A stretch of 64,000 bases of DNA from Cupriavidus basilensis (GTDB lineage Bacteria; Pseudomonadota; Gammaproteobacteria; Burkholderiales; Burkholderiaceae): positions 1-64,000 of the forward strand of contig NZ_BBQM01000017.1 in assembly GCF_000876015.1 (NCBI RefSeq), read 5' to 3'. Shown here in pieces: positions 6,861 through 15,686 of this stretch. Made by a program: the position numbers and the translations under genes. Within the stretch, counting starts at the first letter, position 1. Every line of letters starts with the position of its first letter. The notes beneath the pieces were generated by a model, which worked only from the letters and a program-made list of their open reading frames with translations, was not told where the DNA came from and made no database searches.

Positions 6861-9425
6861 TCAGCCGACCGTGCAGACGCGCTTGAGGCGCAGCAGCGGG
6901 CTGCTGCCCTGCGCATCCGCCGCGGGCTCGATCTCGCACTGCTGGCCGGCGCCGTCGCCCCAGCGCGCGGTGAGCGCGCCGCCGCCTTCCTTGAGGCGCA
7001 CGTAGATGCGCCCGCCCTGCCCGACCAGCCCGGCGTTGTTGCCGTCGCCGTCGGTGACTTCGGCGCCGAACGGCACCGGCGTGCCATCCGCCAGCGCGGC
7101 GTCGATCAGCGCGGCCTGGCCCGACTCGGTGGCGTAGCGCAGCATCACCACCGCGCCCGCGCGCGGCGCCACCTGCTGGCTGGTGACCTTGAGCTCGATG
7201 TCGTCGGGGATGTTGGCCGGATCGAGCGAGACCTGGTTCTGCCGGTACGGCATCAGGTAGGGCACCACGCCGTAGCCGCGCCCGTCGAGCACCAGGCCCG
7301 GATAGCTGTCGATCCTGGCCCCGGCCGCGGCCGGGGCTTCCACCACGGCGAAGGTGTCGCCCGTGTACGGCGAGAAACTCACGCCGCCCGGATGCGCCAC
7401 CACCGAGCCGCTCAGGCCGACCGACGCATTGCGGTAGCCCGAGCCCTGGCCGTAGGCGGCCTGGATCGAGGTGTAGGGCGTGCGGTACTGGCCGTTGAGC
7501 GCGCCCGAGACCTGGCCCGCGGCGCTGCGCGCGGCCGTCACGCCGTAGCTGAACTGGTTGTCCGCGCCCGCCACGCCGCTGACCGTGGTCTGCGCGCTGG
7601 TGCCGCCGCCGGTTTCGTGGCCGAGGCTGAACGCGAGCTGCGGCGCGCGGCTTGCGCGGCCGAGCGGCAGCGTCAGGTTGAGCATGAACTGGTTGTCGAC
7701 GGTGCCGTTGGCGCCGCGCACGCGCGTGGCGGTGACCGAATAGTTCACCGGGCCGATGCGGTTGCTGTAGCCAAGCTGGTACTGCACGTCGTGCGGCTTG
7801 CCGTTCCAGTAGTCCTGCGCCAGCGCGCTGGCGAAGACCTGGCCCCAGCCGCGCGGCAGCGGCTGGCTCAGGCTCACCGTGGCGCGGCTCTTGGGGCGGT
7901 GCATGGCGCTGATGTCCTGGCCGCTGCGGGCCGCCTCCTCCATGCGCGCGGCGCCGGCGAAATCGACATAGCGGTCCGACGAGAAGCGATAGGTGGCCAC
8001 CGACAGGTTGCTGCCGGTCTGCTGGAACAGCTTGCTGTAGGCCAGCCGCGTGCTGGTGCCGGCGAAGGTCTGCCCGCCGATCCTGGCGTAGGCGCCGGTG
8101 ACGTCCATCGACACCGCGCCGAAGCCGGTGTCGAACGCGGCGCCGGCCAGCACCGCCGCGTAGCGGTTGCTGGCCTGCACGCCGGCGTAGCCGGTCAGGC
8201 TGTTGGTCAGCCCGCGCTGCACGGTGGCCTGCAGCAGCTTGGGCCGCGACGACAGCGTGGTGTCGTTGAGCACGCCGGCGGTGACGCTGAAGCGCGTCAT
8301 GCCGGGGCGCAGCAGCATCGGCACGGCGGCGTAAGGCACGGTGAAGGTGCGCTCGCGCCCGTCGGCCTCGGTCACGGTGACTTGCAGGTCGCCGCCATAG
8401 CCGCTCGGGTAGAGGTCGTCGATGGCGAACGGGCCGGGCGCGACCGGCGTGTCGTAGATCACCACGCCGTTCTGGCGGATCGTCACGCGCGCGTTGGTGT
8501 CGGCCACGCCGCGCACCACCGGCGCGTAGCCGCGCTGCGAGTCGGGCAGCATGCGGTCGTCGCTGGCGACCTGCGCGCCGAGGAACGGCAGCGTGTCGAA
8601 CAGCTCGCCCGAGGTGTTCGCGCCGCCCAGCACGAGCCGGCTCTGGAGCGCGGTCAGGTCCTTCTGCACGTAGGTGTTGACGTTCTGGTACTTGCTGCCG
8701 GCGCCGGCCTGCGTGCTGAGCGAGCCGTTATGGCGGAAATACCATTCGCCGAGGTTGAAGCCGGCGTTGAGCGAGAGGAAGCCGGACGTGGCGGCGTGGC
8801 CGCCCGACTCGCTGCGGTAGACGTTGAGGCCGTAGCCGAGGAAACCGGCGGTCACGCCGCTGTCCCACAGCGCCGGGTTCACGTAGCCGCGCGGCGTGCG
8901 CCGCGCCATGTCCTGCGGAATGCTGACCTCGAGGCGCAACTGGCCCGGGTCCAGCGTGGCGGTGGCATGCGGCACGATCTCCGGCAGCGTCAGGCACGCG
9001 CCCGGCGCCGCCAGCGCCGCGACCACGCCGGCGTCGACCTTGGACATGTCCACGCCGAACTGGTCGAGCTGCGCCAGCGTGACGCAGACCCGGGCGCCGC
9101 CCGGCTCGCCGCCGGCCTTGACCTGCACGTCGGTATAGCCCAGCAGCTGACCGTTCACGGTAAGTTCCGCGCGGTATTCGCCGGGCAGCACCGGGTTGCC
9201 ATGCTGATAGCGCGACAGGTCGGCCTTGTGCCCGCCCTGCCGCACGAGGAAGTCGTCGTTGAACTCGACGCTGGCCACCGTCATCGGCGCGGCTGCCGCG
9301 GCGTTCGCGGGCGTGGGCGCCGCCCATGCGCCGCCCATGCCGAACAGGACCAGCAACGCCAGGCACAGCGGCGTGCGTTGCGTGGAGAGGGTGTTCCTGG
9401 TGCGGTTCGAGATGTCGGGGCGCAT
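6861..9425 (-). CDS. Outer-membrane fimbrial usher (FimD/PapC family)
   Basis: The 854-residue protein forms the outer-membrane pore that receives chaperone-subunit complexes and polymerises the fimbria. It has a signal peptide (about 1-43), the N-terminal usher domain beginning VEFNDDFL, a long beta-barrel region with a plug domain, and C-terminal domains ending in a cysteine pair (QQCEIEP and RVCTVG). Size is normal for ushers. The ATG at 9425 begins just before the signal peptide; the frame stays open further upstream but that part overlaps the chaperone gene. It lies between the chaperone and adhesin genes. Confidence 0.92.
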   Translation of the reverse strand: MRPDISNRTRNTLSTQRTPLCLALLVLFGMGGAWAAPTPANAAAAAPMTVASVEFNDDFLVRQGGHKADLSRYQHGNPVLPGEYRAELTVNGQLLGYTDVQVKAGGEPGGARVCVTLAQLDQFGVDMSKVDAGVVAALAAPGACLTLPEIVPHATATLDPGQLRLEVSIPQDMARRTPRGYVNPALWDSGVTAGFLGYGLNVYRSESGGHAATSGFLSLNAGFNLGEWYFRHNGSLSTQAGAGSKYQNVNTYVQKDLTALQSRLVLGGANTSGELFDTLPFLGAQVASDDRMLPDSQRGYAPVVRGVADTNARVTIRQNGVVIYDTPVAPGPFAIDDLYPSGYGGDLQVTVTEADGRERTFTVPYAAVPMLLRPGMTRFSVTAGVLNDTTLSSRPKLLQATVQRGLTNSLTGYAGVQASNRYAAVLAGAAFDTGFGAVSMDVTGAYARIGGQTFAGTSTRLAYSKLFQQTGSNLSVATYRFSSDRYVDFAGAARMEEAARSGQDISAMHRPKSRATVSLSQPLPRGWGQVFASALAQDYWNGKPHDVQYQLGYSNRIGPVNYSVTATRVRGANGTVDNQFMLNLTLPLGRASRAPQLAFSLGHETGGGTSAQTTVSGVAGADNQFSYGVTAARSAAGQVSGALNGQYRTPYTSIQAAYGQGSGYRNASVGLSGSVVAHPGGVSFSPYTGDTFAVVEAPAAAGARIDSYPGLVLDGRGYGVVPYLMPYRQNQVSLDPANIPDDIELKVTSQQVAPRAGAVVMLRYATESGQAALIDAALADGTPVPFGAEVTDGDGNNAGLVGQGGRIYVRLKEGGGALTARWGDGAGQQCEIEPAADAQGSSPLLRLKRVCTVG

Positions 9426-9540
9426 GGTTTTGCAGGCCGTTGGGCAATGTGGCCCCCACGGCGGCGAACATGCGGCCTGCCGCGAGAACCCGGGTGACTG
9501 GAAGAAGGTGCGGAGGGCGCGGCGCTGGGGCCGCGCGCGC

Positions 9541-10293
9541 CTACCTGGCGACGGCGCCAGCCTTGTTGTCGATGACGGCGCCGTAGTCGTTGACGGTGGT
9601 GAAGACCACCTGTGCATCGCCGGCCGGCCGGGACAGGCCTTCGACCGGCAGCTCGATGCTGCCGAGCGGCGGCACCATCTCGGCCTTGGCCTGATAGCGC
9701 TTGCCGCCGGTCTCGACCGCCGCGCTGGCGATGCTGACGTGGTAAGGCGTGGGATTGCTCGCCTTGGCCACATAGCCGCCGGCACTGCCGGCGGCCGGCT
9801 GAATGGCCCAGGTCAGCCTGGCGGGCGCGCTGTTGGCGTCGCCGGGCAGGCCGCTGGGGCGGAAGAAAATCTTGAGGCGCGAGCGGAACGCCATCTGCAG
9901 CACGTTGGCGGGTGCATCGCTCTGGAGCTTGGGCGGGACTTCGAGCACATTGAGCCAGTAGACCGATTCGCGGTCCTGCGGCAACGGCTCCTGCGTATAG
10001 ACCAGGCGCAGCGACTGTCCCTTGCCGGGGTCGATGCGCGCGATCGGAGGCAGCAGCGTGAACGGCATGCTGGCGGTGTTGGCGTCAGCGCGGGCATTGC
10101 CATCGTCGACCCAGCTTTGCAGCAGCGCCGGCACCTTGCCGTCGTTGGTCACTTTGACCGTGACCTGCTTGGCCTGCGCCGGATAGATGACGCGCGTGCC
10201 GGAAATGACCACGCCGGCCCATGCGCTTGCCGCCGAGCCCAGCATGGCGGCGGCGAGTGCCGCGGCGGCCAGCTTGCGTGTTCGTTGTCCCAT
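9541..10293 (-). CDS. Periplasmic fimbrial chaperone (PapD/FimC family)
   Basis: The 250-residue protein should bind pilin subunits in the periplasm by donor-strand complementation and deliver them to the usher. Seen: a signal peptide ending at about residue 26 (ASAWA), the N-terminal Ig-like domain with the conserved arginine strand (GTRVIYP), the family motif around residues 111-122 (ESVYWLNVLEVPP), and a C-terminal Ig-like domain. It follows the major pilin gene across a 157-bp gap holding a stem-loop, and precedes the usher by 115 bp. Confidence 0.92.
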   Translation of the reverse strand: MGQRTRKLAAAALAAAMLGSAASAWAGVVISGTRVIYPAQAKQVTVKVTNDGKVPALLQSWVDDGNARADANTASMPFTLLPPIARIDPGKGQSLRLVYTQEPLPQDRESVYWLNVLEVPPKLQSDAPANVLQMAFRSRLKIFFRPSGLPGDANSAPARLTWAIQPAAGSAGGYVAKASNPTPYHVSIASAAVETGGKRYQAKAEMVPPLGSIELPVEGLSRPAGDAQVVFTTVNDYGAVIDNKAGAVAR

Positions 10294-10417
10294 GATGGTT
10301 CCCCTGGTTGCCTTGTTGGTTTCCCGTATCCGGTGGATCCCGGCCGGTTTCTGTCGATCCCGGCCGGTCCCTTCCGTTGCTTCCCCTTCTCGCTGGTGAC
10401 TCGCCTTCCGGCAGCCC

Positions 10418-10445
10418 TTACGGGCAGGCTGCCGGCATGGCGGCG
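10418..10445 (-). other. Intercistronic stem-loop after the major pilin gene
   Basis: Nine-bp perfect arms (CCGGCAGCC at 10418-10426 and GGCTGCCGG at 10437-10445) flank a 10-nt loop, six bases after the pilin stop codon. No T-run follows, so it is not a plain intrinsic terminator. In other fimbrial operons such a hairpin stabilises the upstream pilin mRNA or lets only part of the transcription through, giving many more pilins than ushers. That role here is inferred. Confidence 0.65.
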
Positions 10446-10450
10446 GGCGA

Positions 10451-11005
10451 TTACTTGTAGTCGATCGAGTAGGTCACCTGGCCGGTCACGGCGCCCGGCT
10501 GGACTTCGTCGCTCATCGCGCGGTAGGCGACGATGTACGGCAGCTCGGCCGCGCCGGCGGACAGTTCGTACTTGGTGGAGCTGTCCTGGTTGGAGCCGAC
10601 CTTGATCGGCTGGCCGCTGGTGGGATCCAGGAGAGCCAGTTCGACGTTCTTGGCAGCGTCTTCGCCGGTGGTGAGGTTCGCCAGCGTGCCGCGGTCGAGG
10701 TCTACGCCGGGGCCGGCTTCGAAGAACGCCGATGCCGTGGTGGCGGGACCGCTGCATTCCTTCAGGCCGACCACGAAGCGCGTCAGGCCGGACAGGGCGT
10801 CGGTGGAGCTCAGCGTGGCGGCGGCGACGGAGGGCAGCACCACGGTGGCGGCCGCCGGCGTTTCCGTGCCGTTGACGCTGATCTTGCAGGTCTGGGCAAT
10901 CACTTCGCCTTCGAAGTTGATGGTGCCGTCGGAGGCTTGCGCACCGGTGGCGACAGCGGCCAGGGCGGCGGTGGCGAGCAGGGTGCGGATAATGTTCTTG
11001 GTCAT
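10451..11005 (-). CDS. Major fimbrial subunit (type 1 pilin family)
   Basis: The 184-residue protein has a signal peptide cleaved after AQA (about residue 24), the conserved pilin disulfide (Cys about 40 and 84), and the C-terminal beta-strand ending YSIDYK with a penultimate tyrosine, as in FimA-type pilins. It should polymerise into the fimbrial rod. It is first in the operon and lies just downstream of a 600-bp AT-richer region, so its promoter should be there. No recombinase gene or clear invertible switch is nearby. Confidence 0.9.
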   Translation of the reverse strand: MTKNIIRTLLATAALAAVATGAQASDGTINFEGEVIAQTCKISVNGTETPAAATVVLPSVAAATLSSTDALSGLTRFVVGLKECSGPATTASAFFEAGPGVDLDRGTLANLTTGEDAAKNVELALLDPTSGQPIKVGSNQDSSTKYELSAGAAELPYIVAYRAMSDEVQPGAVTGQVTYSIDYK

Positions 11006-11605
11006 GGCGTTTTCCAGTTGGTTGAGGTTGGTGAAAATGCACCGTAAAATGCGAAATCTTCATTTTCTCCGGTGCCTGACCTGTTTCCCGGGCCAGTGAC
11101 TGAATTCTAATTTTCCGGTCCTTGACTGTTAATTTGACCAGTACCAAGATTGGTAACGGATTTATAGGACTTGTACTAATCGCCAATTTTTCGGCACAAA
11201 AAGAGTCACTAAGATCACTTTAATGACGGCAATCCATATTCACGAATCCGCACATTCACGGTGACTTAGAAACAAAGAAGACACATTTCAGCAATTTTTG
11301 GTCAACAAACTGGCGAAACACGCGAACGACGGTGCAAAACCCCGCGAAAGGCGCCGTCCGACCCGGAGCATCGGACAAATTCGCCTCCGGATCCGCACGG
11401 ACTAGGACCAGCCGGAAATGCCATTTTCACCATTCACGGACGGACGTATTTTCAATACCGGCGGCGATGGAAAACGGGAAAATGAAGCGGTGCGGGAATG
11501 CCGGAAAAAGCGCGCGCGATGGCCCGCCCGCCATTCGCGGCAACGGAGATTATCGGAGGAGAATATGCCCGGGCTTCGGGCAGCGCGCGGCGGCGCGCGG
11601 CAGTG
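11006..11605. promoter_or_regulatory. Upstream region of the fimbrial operon
   Basis: This 600-bp gene-free stretch lies between the pilin start and the 3' end of the DUF1853 gene. From about 11030 to 11340 it is much richer in A and T than its surroundings, as is common for fimbrial promoters bound by H-NS-like proteins. A short palindrome (TACCAA-GA-TTGGTA, 11142-11155) and a TATAAA hexamer on the minus strand (11161-11166) are visible, but no -35 box at normal spacing. No long inverted repeats of a phase-variation switch were found. The part from 11340 to 11605 shows nothing I can name. Confidence 0.5.
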
Positions 11606-12868
11606 CTATTCGGCCGCCCGGGCCACGCGCTGCCGCGCCCGCTCTTCCCAGCCGGGCGGCACCACGAAGCCGCGCGTGCGCTCGCGCCAGAGGCCGGGCG
11701 CGAGCGGCCCGGCGGGCTCCAGCTCGCACAGCATGACGGGCGCCTCGCGCCGCCAGCTCTTGTCGTGCCGGGTTTCCGCGAAGCGCAGCGCCAGCGCGTC
11801 GCGCACGGTGGCCAGCGGCTCGGTCTGCGCCCACGGCACCAGGGCCGGCGCCATCCACGCCGAGCGCGGCAGGCGGAACCAGCGCGAACCCGCGCGCGTG
11901 GCGGCCCAGTCCGCCCACTCCGGCAGCGTGTCCCACCAGCCGTGCAGATGGTCCGGCGCGATGCCGAGGTCGCGCACGCCGGCCGGGACGCGGCCATTGC
12001 GGTAGAACAGCCAGCCGAGCAGGTAGACCTCGCTGCGGTCCACCTTGCGCCCCAGCAGCGCGAACGCCTCGGGCATGTGCGACAGCGCCAGCTGGCGGTG
12101 CACGAGATGGCCGAGCTTGTCGCCCAGGCGGTCCACCAGGTTGGGGCCGACGAAATGATGCAGCCGGGGCGGCGCGGCATCGCCGCGCTGCGCCTCGGGG
12201 ACGGGATCGACCAGCAGGTAGAACTTGGCCGCCATCTCCCAGTGCACGATGGCGCCGCTGCCGGCGTCGCGCCAGACGAAGTCGAGCTCGCCCAGCGTCT
12301 GGACGCCATGCGCGCCGGCGCGCCGCACCGGCAGGTTGGCCGCCAGCAGTTCCAGCCCGGGGGTATGTTCCAGCGTGAACTGGAGCAGGCGCTCGGCGTG
12401 GCGCCCCAGCCGCAGGCTGGGCGCGTGCGCGGCGCCGTGCGGGCGCGGATGCTCGCGGCCCGCCGCCAGTTCGGCGATGGTGGGCGGCAGCGCGCCGGGA
12501 TCGGCCGACAGCAGCCAGCGCTGCCAGCCCGCCAGCGCGCCGTCGGGCCAGCGCGCCAGCCCCGGGGCGATGCCGTTGGTGGTGCCGTTGAGGGCACCGT
12601 CGATGGCGGGATGGGTAACGCCGCCAGGACTGGCGGACATGCCGGCGGGAACCGCGCCGCCCGCCCTTTCTGCGGCCCTTTCTGCGGCCTCTTCTACGAC
12701 CCCTCCCGCAGCCGCTACCGCCGGCAGGAACGCCAGCAGGGGCGGCGACAGCGAGCACCAGGCCAGTTCGCGCAGGCGCTGCGAAGCGGCATGACGCCAC
12801 AGCGGCGCCACCTCGATGGCGCCGCCGGGGCCCAGGGCGGCGTCAGGCCTTGGCTCCCGCACGGGCAT
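11606..12868 (-). CDS. DUF1853 family protein
   Basis: I assign this 420-residue protein to DUF1853 from motifs such as LGELDFVWRD, HWEMAAKFYL and the GPNLVDRLGDKLGH block (about residues 160-240). The function of the family is unknown; the E-x-D/W-E-x-A-x-K arrangement is reminiscent of restriction-nuclease-like folds, but that is only a guess. The N-terminal 120 residues are rich in Ala and Gly. The start at 12868 overlaps the end of the uracil-DNA glycosylase gene by 26 bp, so the two are probably translated from one message. That suggests, but does not prove, a link to DNA repair. Confidence 0.75.
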   Translation of the reverse strand: MPVREPRPDAALGPGGAIEVAPLWRHAASQRLRELAWCSLSPPLLAFLPAVAAAGGVVEEAAERAAERAGGAVPAGMSASPGGVTHPAIDGALNGTTNGIAPGLARWPDGALAGWQRWLLSADPGALPPTIAELAAGREHPRPHGAAHAPSLRLGRHAERLLQFTLEHTPGLELLAANLPVRRAGAHGVQTLGELDFVWRDAGSGAIVHWEMAAKFYLLVDPVPEAQRGDAAPPRLHHFVGPNLVDRLGDKLGHLVHRQLALSHMPEAFALLGRKVDRSEVYLLGWLFYRNGRVPAGVRDLGIAPDHLHGWWDTLPEWADWAATRAGSRWFRLPRSAWMAPALVPWAQTEPLATVRDALALRFAETRHDKSWRREAPVMLCELEPAGPLAPGLWRERTRGFVVPPGWEERARQRVARAAE

Positions 12869-13811
12869 GCACCTCGCGGGCCAGGCAAAGGTCCTCCCAC
12901 GCGCGCGCCTTGTCCGACAGCGTGCGCAGCAGGTAGGCCGGGTGATAGGTCACCACCACCGGGATGCCCTCGTAGCTGTGCACGCTGCCGCGCAGCTTGC
13001 CGATCGGCGTGGTGGTGCGCAGCAGCGACTGCGCGGCGAAGCGGCCCAGCACCACGATCAGCCTGGGCTGCACCAGCGCGATCTGGCGGCGCAGGTAAGG
13101 CTCGCACTGCGCGACCTCGTCCGGCTCCGGGTTGCGGTTGCCGGGCGGACGGCATTTCAGCACGTTGGCGATGAAGACATTGCGCCCGCGCGCCAGGCCG
13201 ACCGCGGCCAGCATGTTGTCGAGCAGCTTGCCGGCCACGCCGACGAAGGGCTCGCCCTGCTTGTCCTCGTTCTCGCCGGGCGCCTCGCCCACCAGCATCC
13301 ATTCGGCCTGGCGGTCGCCGACGCCGAACACGGTCTGGGTGCGGCGGTCGCACAGGCCGCAGTCGGTGCAGCCCGAGACGCGCGCCTCCAGCCCGGCCCA
13401 GTCGAGGCCGGCGATGACCGCCTCGCGCGAGCCGGCGGACGCCGGCATGGCGGGCTGCGCGGGGGCCAGCGCGAGCGCGGGCGGCGCTTCCGTTCGCGGT
13501 TCCGTCCGCGCCTCCGGACGAATTTCCGGGCGGATCTCCGGGTGAATTTCCGCCGGCGGCCGCGGCGCGGCTTCCGGCCCGGCCCGGTCGCGCACGGACG
13601 GCGGCGCCATTGCCGCATCCCCGGCGGCGGCGGCCGGCGCTTCGGGCGGCGCGGCAACGGCGGCGGCAACCGGCTCGGCGGCAACGTCCGCGGCGAGATC
13701 CGCGGCGACATCCGGCTCCGCCGTCCGGTCCTGCGGCAATGCCGGCGCGTGGCGCGGCACCCACTCCTCGCTCACGCCCAGCACTTCGAGAAAACGCGCG
13801 CGCCGGTTCAT
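12843..13811 (-). CDS. Uracil-DNA glycosylase, family 4/5 type, with long N-terminal extension
   Basis: The 322-residue protein should remove uracil from DNA. The catalytic core (about 150-322) has the family motif GEAPGENED, the HPAY motif near the C-terminus, and four cysteines placed for a 4Fe-4S cluster (C-x2-C, then KC and QC with 15 residues between). The first 140 residues are low-complexity, rich in Ala, Pro and Glu, with a PEIRPEIRPEARTEPRTE repeat; bacterial family members are usually nearer 200-250 residues. The start ATG overlaps the rimI stop (ATGA). The extension looks disordered and may be a linker or partner-binding tail. Confidence 0.88.
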   Translation of the reverse strand: MNRRARFLEVLGVSEEWVPRHAPALPQDRTAEPDVAADLAADVAAEPVAAAVAAPPEAPAAAAGDAAMAPPSVRDRAGPEAAPRPPAEIHPEIRPEIRPEARTEPRTEAPPALALAPAQPAMPASAGSREAVIAGLDWAGLEARVSGCTDCGLCDRRTQTVFGVGDRQAEWMLVGEAPGENEDKQGEPFVGVAGKLLDNMLAAVGLARGRNVFIANVLKCRPPGNRNPEPDEVAQCEPYLRRQIALVQPRLIVVLGRFAAQSLLRTTTPIGKLRGSVHSYEGIPVVVTYHPAYLLRTLSDKARAWEDLCLAREVHARAGAKA

Positions 13812-14380
13812 GCCTGGCCCTCCGCGGGCGGCCACGCGCGGCGCAGCACCAGGGCGTCCTCGCGGGTCTGGCCGGCCGCCGGGTAATAGCCCTTGCGCCG
13901 GCCGATCTCGGCGAAGCCCGCCTGGCGGTAGAGTTCAATCGCGCCGGTGTTGGACGGCCGCACTTCCAGCAGCATGGTGTGCAGGTGATGCGCGTGCGCG
14001 GTGGCCAGCGCGGCGGCCAGCATCAGCCGGCCCAGGCCGGTGCGCTGGCGCGCCGGGTCCACGGTGATGTTGAGCAGGTGCATCTCGTCCACCACCGGCA
14101 TCAGCACGGCGTAGGCGGCCAGCACGCCGGCCGGGTCGCGCAGCGTCATGCCGAGGTGGCCGGCCTTGACCGAATTCTCGAAATTGCCGCGCGTCCACGG
14201 ATGGCTGTAGGCGCGCGCCTCGATGCCGGCCACGGCCTCGACGTCGAGCGCGCTCATGCGCCCGATCGCCCAGCCCGCCCCCAGCACCGGCATGACCGGC
14301 ACTTCCGGCCAGCCGGCGGACGGCGGCGCCGGCGGCGCGCCGGCCTCGGCGGCAAGCGGCATGCTGCGGCGCGCGCTCAT
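13808..14380 (-). CDS. rimI: Ribosomal protein S18 alanine N-acetyltransferase RimI
   Basis: This 190-residue GNAT acetyltransferase should acetylate the N-terminal alanine of ribosomal protein S18. The acetyl-CoA loop RQRTGLGRLM is at about residues 108-117, followed by the usual NTGAIELYRQAGF block and a GYYP motif near the end. It has about 40 extra N-terminal residues compared with typical RimI. The start overlaps the tsaB stop (ATGA) and its stop overlaps the glycosylase start the same way, so the three are translationally coupled. The tsaB-rimI pairing supports the call. Confidence 0.88.
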   Translation of the reverse strand: MSARRSMPLAAEAGAPPAPPSAGWPEVPVMPVLGAGWAIGRMSALDVEAVAGIEARAYSHPWTRGNFENSVKAGHLGMTLRDPAGVLAAYAVLMPVVDEMHLLNITVDPARQRTGLGRLMLAAALATAHAHHLHTMLLEVRPSNTGAIELYRQAGFAEIGRRKGYYPAAGQTREDALVLRRAWPPAEGQA

Positions 14381-15165
14381 GGCCGTTCTCCGGTGGCGGC
14401 CAGCGCGGCGCGCTGCGCGGCGATGGCCTGGCGCTCGGCAATGGTCTGGGCGACCTTGTCGCGCAGGTAGATCGGCATGGCGTCCTCCGGCGCGACGGTC
14501 TCGTTGCGCGCCAGCGCGCGCAGCGCGATCGACACCAGCGCGGGCGCGGCGGGCAGCGCGCCGGGCACGCTGTGCTGCGCCAGCGCGGCGGCGGCGAGGC
14601 GCTCGCCGAACACGGCGGCGGCGTTGCCGGCCAGCCAGAACGGCGCGGGCGGCAAGGTCACCGCCTCGGGCGGGCACACCTGCATGGCGGTGACGGGCTG
14701 CCATTGCTGCGCGGCCTCGTCCCAGGCGAAGGCGCCGGCATAGGCTTCGTCCATGCGGGCATCCAGCGCCACCAGCACCGGCACGCCGGGCGGCAACGCG
14801 GGCGCGCCCGCCTCACTCACCTCACCCACTTCACCCAGGCGCACGCGCTCGGCGCAGGCCATCAGCGAATTGACGGGAACCACCGGCAGGCCCGCGCCGA
14901 AGGCCAGGCCCTGGGCCACGCCGCAGGCGGTGCGCAAGCCGGTGAAGGAGCCGGGCCCGGCGCCGAAGGCGATGGCGGCGCAGTCGGCCAGCGCGATGCC
15001 GGCCTCGGCCAGCAGCTCGCCGGCGGCCGGCAGCACCCGCGCGGACGAGCGCGGGCCGGTGTGTTCATGACGCACCAGGCACTCCAGGGCGCCGCCTCGG
15101 GCAAGGCGCCCGAGCGCGACGGAGCACCACTCGGTGGAGGTTTCGACAGCAAGAATCCAGGACAT
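14377..15165 (-). CDS. tsaB: tRNA threonylcarbamoyladenosine biosynthesis protein TsaB
   Basis: The 262-residue protein is the YeaZ/TsaB partner of TsaD in making t6A at position 37 of ANN-decoding tRNAs. The N-terminus (ILAVETST) and the GAGPGSFTGLRTA motif at about 68-80 are diagnostic of the ASKHA fold. It is the first gene of a leftward operon with rimI, the glycosylase and DUF1853. The acyl-CoA-binding protein gene is divergent, 201 bp away. Confidence 0.92.
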   Translation of the reverse strand: MSWILAVETSTEWCSVALGRLARGGALECLVRHEHTGPRSSARVLPAAGELLAEAGIALADCAAIAFGAGPGSFTGLRTACGVAQGLAFGAGLPVVPVNSLMACAERVRLGEVGEVSEAGAPALPPGVPVLVALDARMDEAYAGAFAWDEAAQQWQPVTAMQVCPPEAVTLPPAPFWLAGNAAAVFGERLAAAALAQHSVPGALPAAPALVSIALRALARNETVAPEDAMPIYLRDKVAQTIAERQAIAAQRAALAATGERP

Positions 15166-15366
15166 GGCGAGATTGTATCCGTTGCCACCTCAAAAGCTGA
15201 ACTTGCGCGCGCGCGGCTGCCGCGCGCCGCCGGCGCGGCGGGCCGGACCGAGGCCTTCCTCGGTTTCTTTGCGCCCAAACGCGCGGCGGCGGGCGCTATC
15301 ATCGCGCTGTCCGCGCCCGGCCCCGCCTCGCGCCCCGCCATTCCCCCAACACACCCAGGAGACCCC

Positions 15367-15636
15367 ATGAGCGACCTGCAGGCCCGCTTCGCCCAAGCCC
15401 AGCTCGACGTCAAGCAACTGACCGAGCGCCCCAGCAACATGACCCTGCTGCGCCTCTACGCGCTGTTCAAGCAAGGCAGCGAAGGCGATGTCCACGGCGA
15501 CAAGCCCGGCATGACCGATTTCGTCGGCCGCTACAAGTTCGAGGCCTGGGAAGCCATCAAGGGCACCAGCAAGGACGAGGCGATGGAAAAGTACGTCGCG
15601 CTGGTCGAGGAACTGCGCAGCGGCACGGCCGCCTGA
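15367..15636 (+). CDS. Acyl-CoA-binding protein
   Basis: This 89-residue protein covers a whole ACBP domain and nothing else. It has the family landmarks LYALFKQGSEGD, the Lys and Tyr ligand residues in RYKFEAWEA, and KDEAMEKYV. It should bind long-chain acyl-CoA esters in the cytoplasm. The ATG at 15367 follows a purine-rich AGGAGA site. It converges on the exporter gene, with only 50 bp between the stop codons. Confidence 0.93.
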   Translation: MSDLQARFAQAQLDVKQLTERPSNMTLLRLYALFKQGSEGDVHGDKPGMTDFVGRYKFEAWEAIKGTSKDEAMEKYVALVEELRSGTAA

Positions 15637-15686
15637 ACCTCGCCGCCGGAGCATGCCCCGGCCGGCCATGCGTTCATGCCGGCCCG

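Noticed and set aside
6744..9497. About 900-codon open frame antisense to the fimbrial usher
   Set aside because: The usher is unmistakable; the antisense product is low-complexity His/Arg/Ala sequence typical of shadows in GC-rich DNA.
11006..11605. Phase-variable invertible promoter before the pilin gene
   Set aside because: Only a 6-bp dyad is present. No long flanking inverted repeats and no recombinase gene were found.
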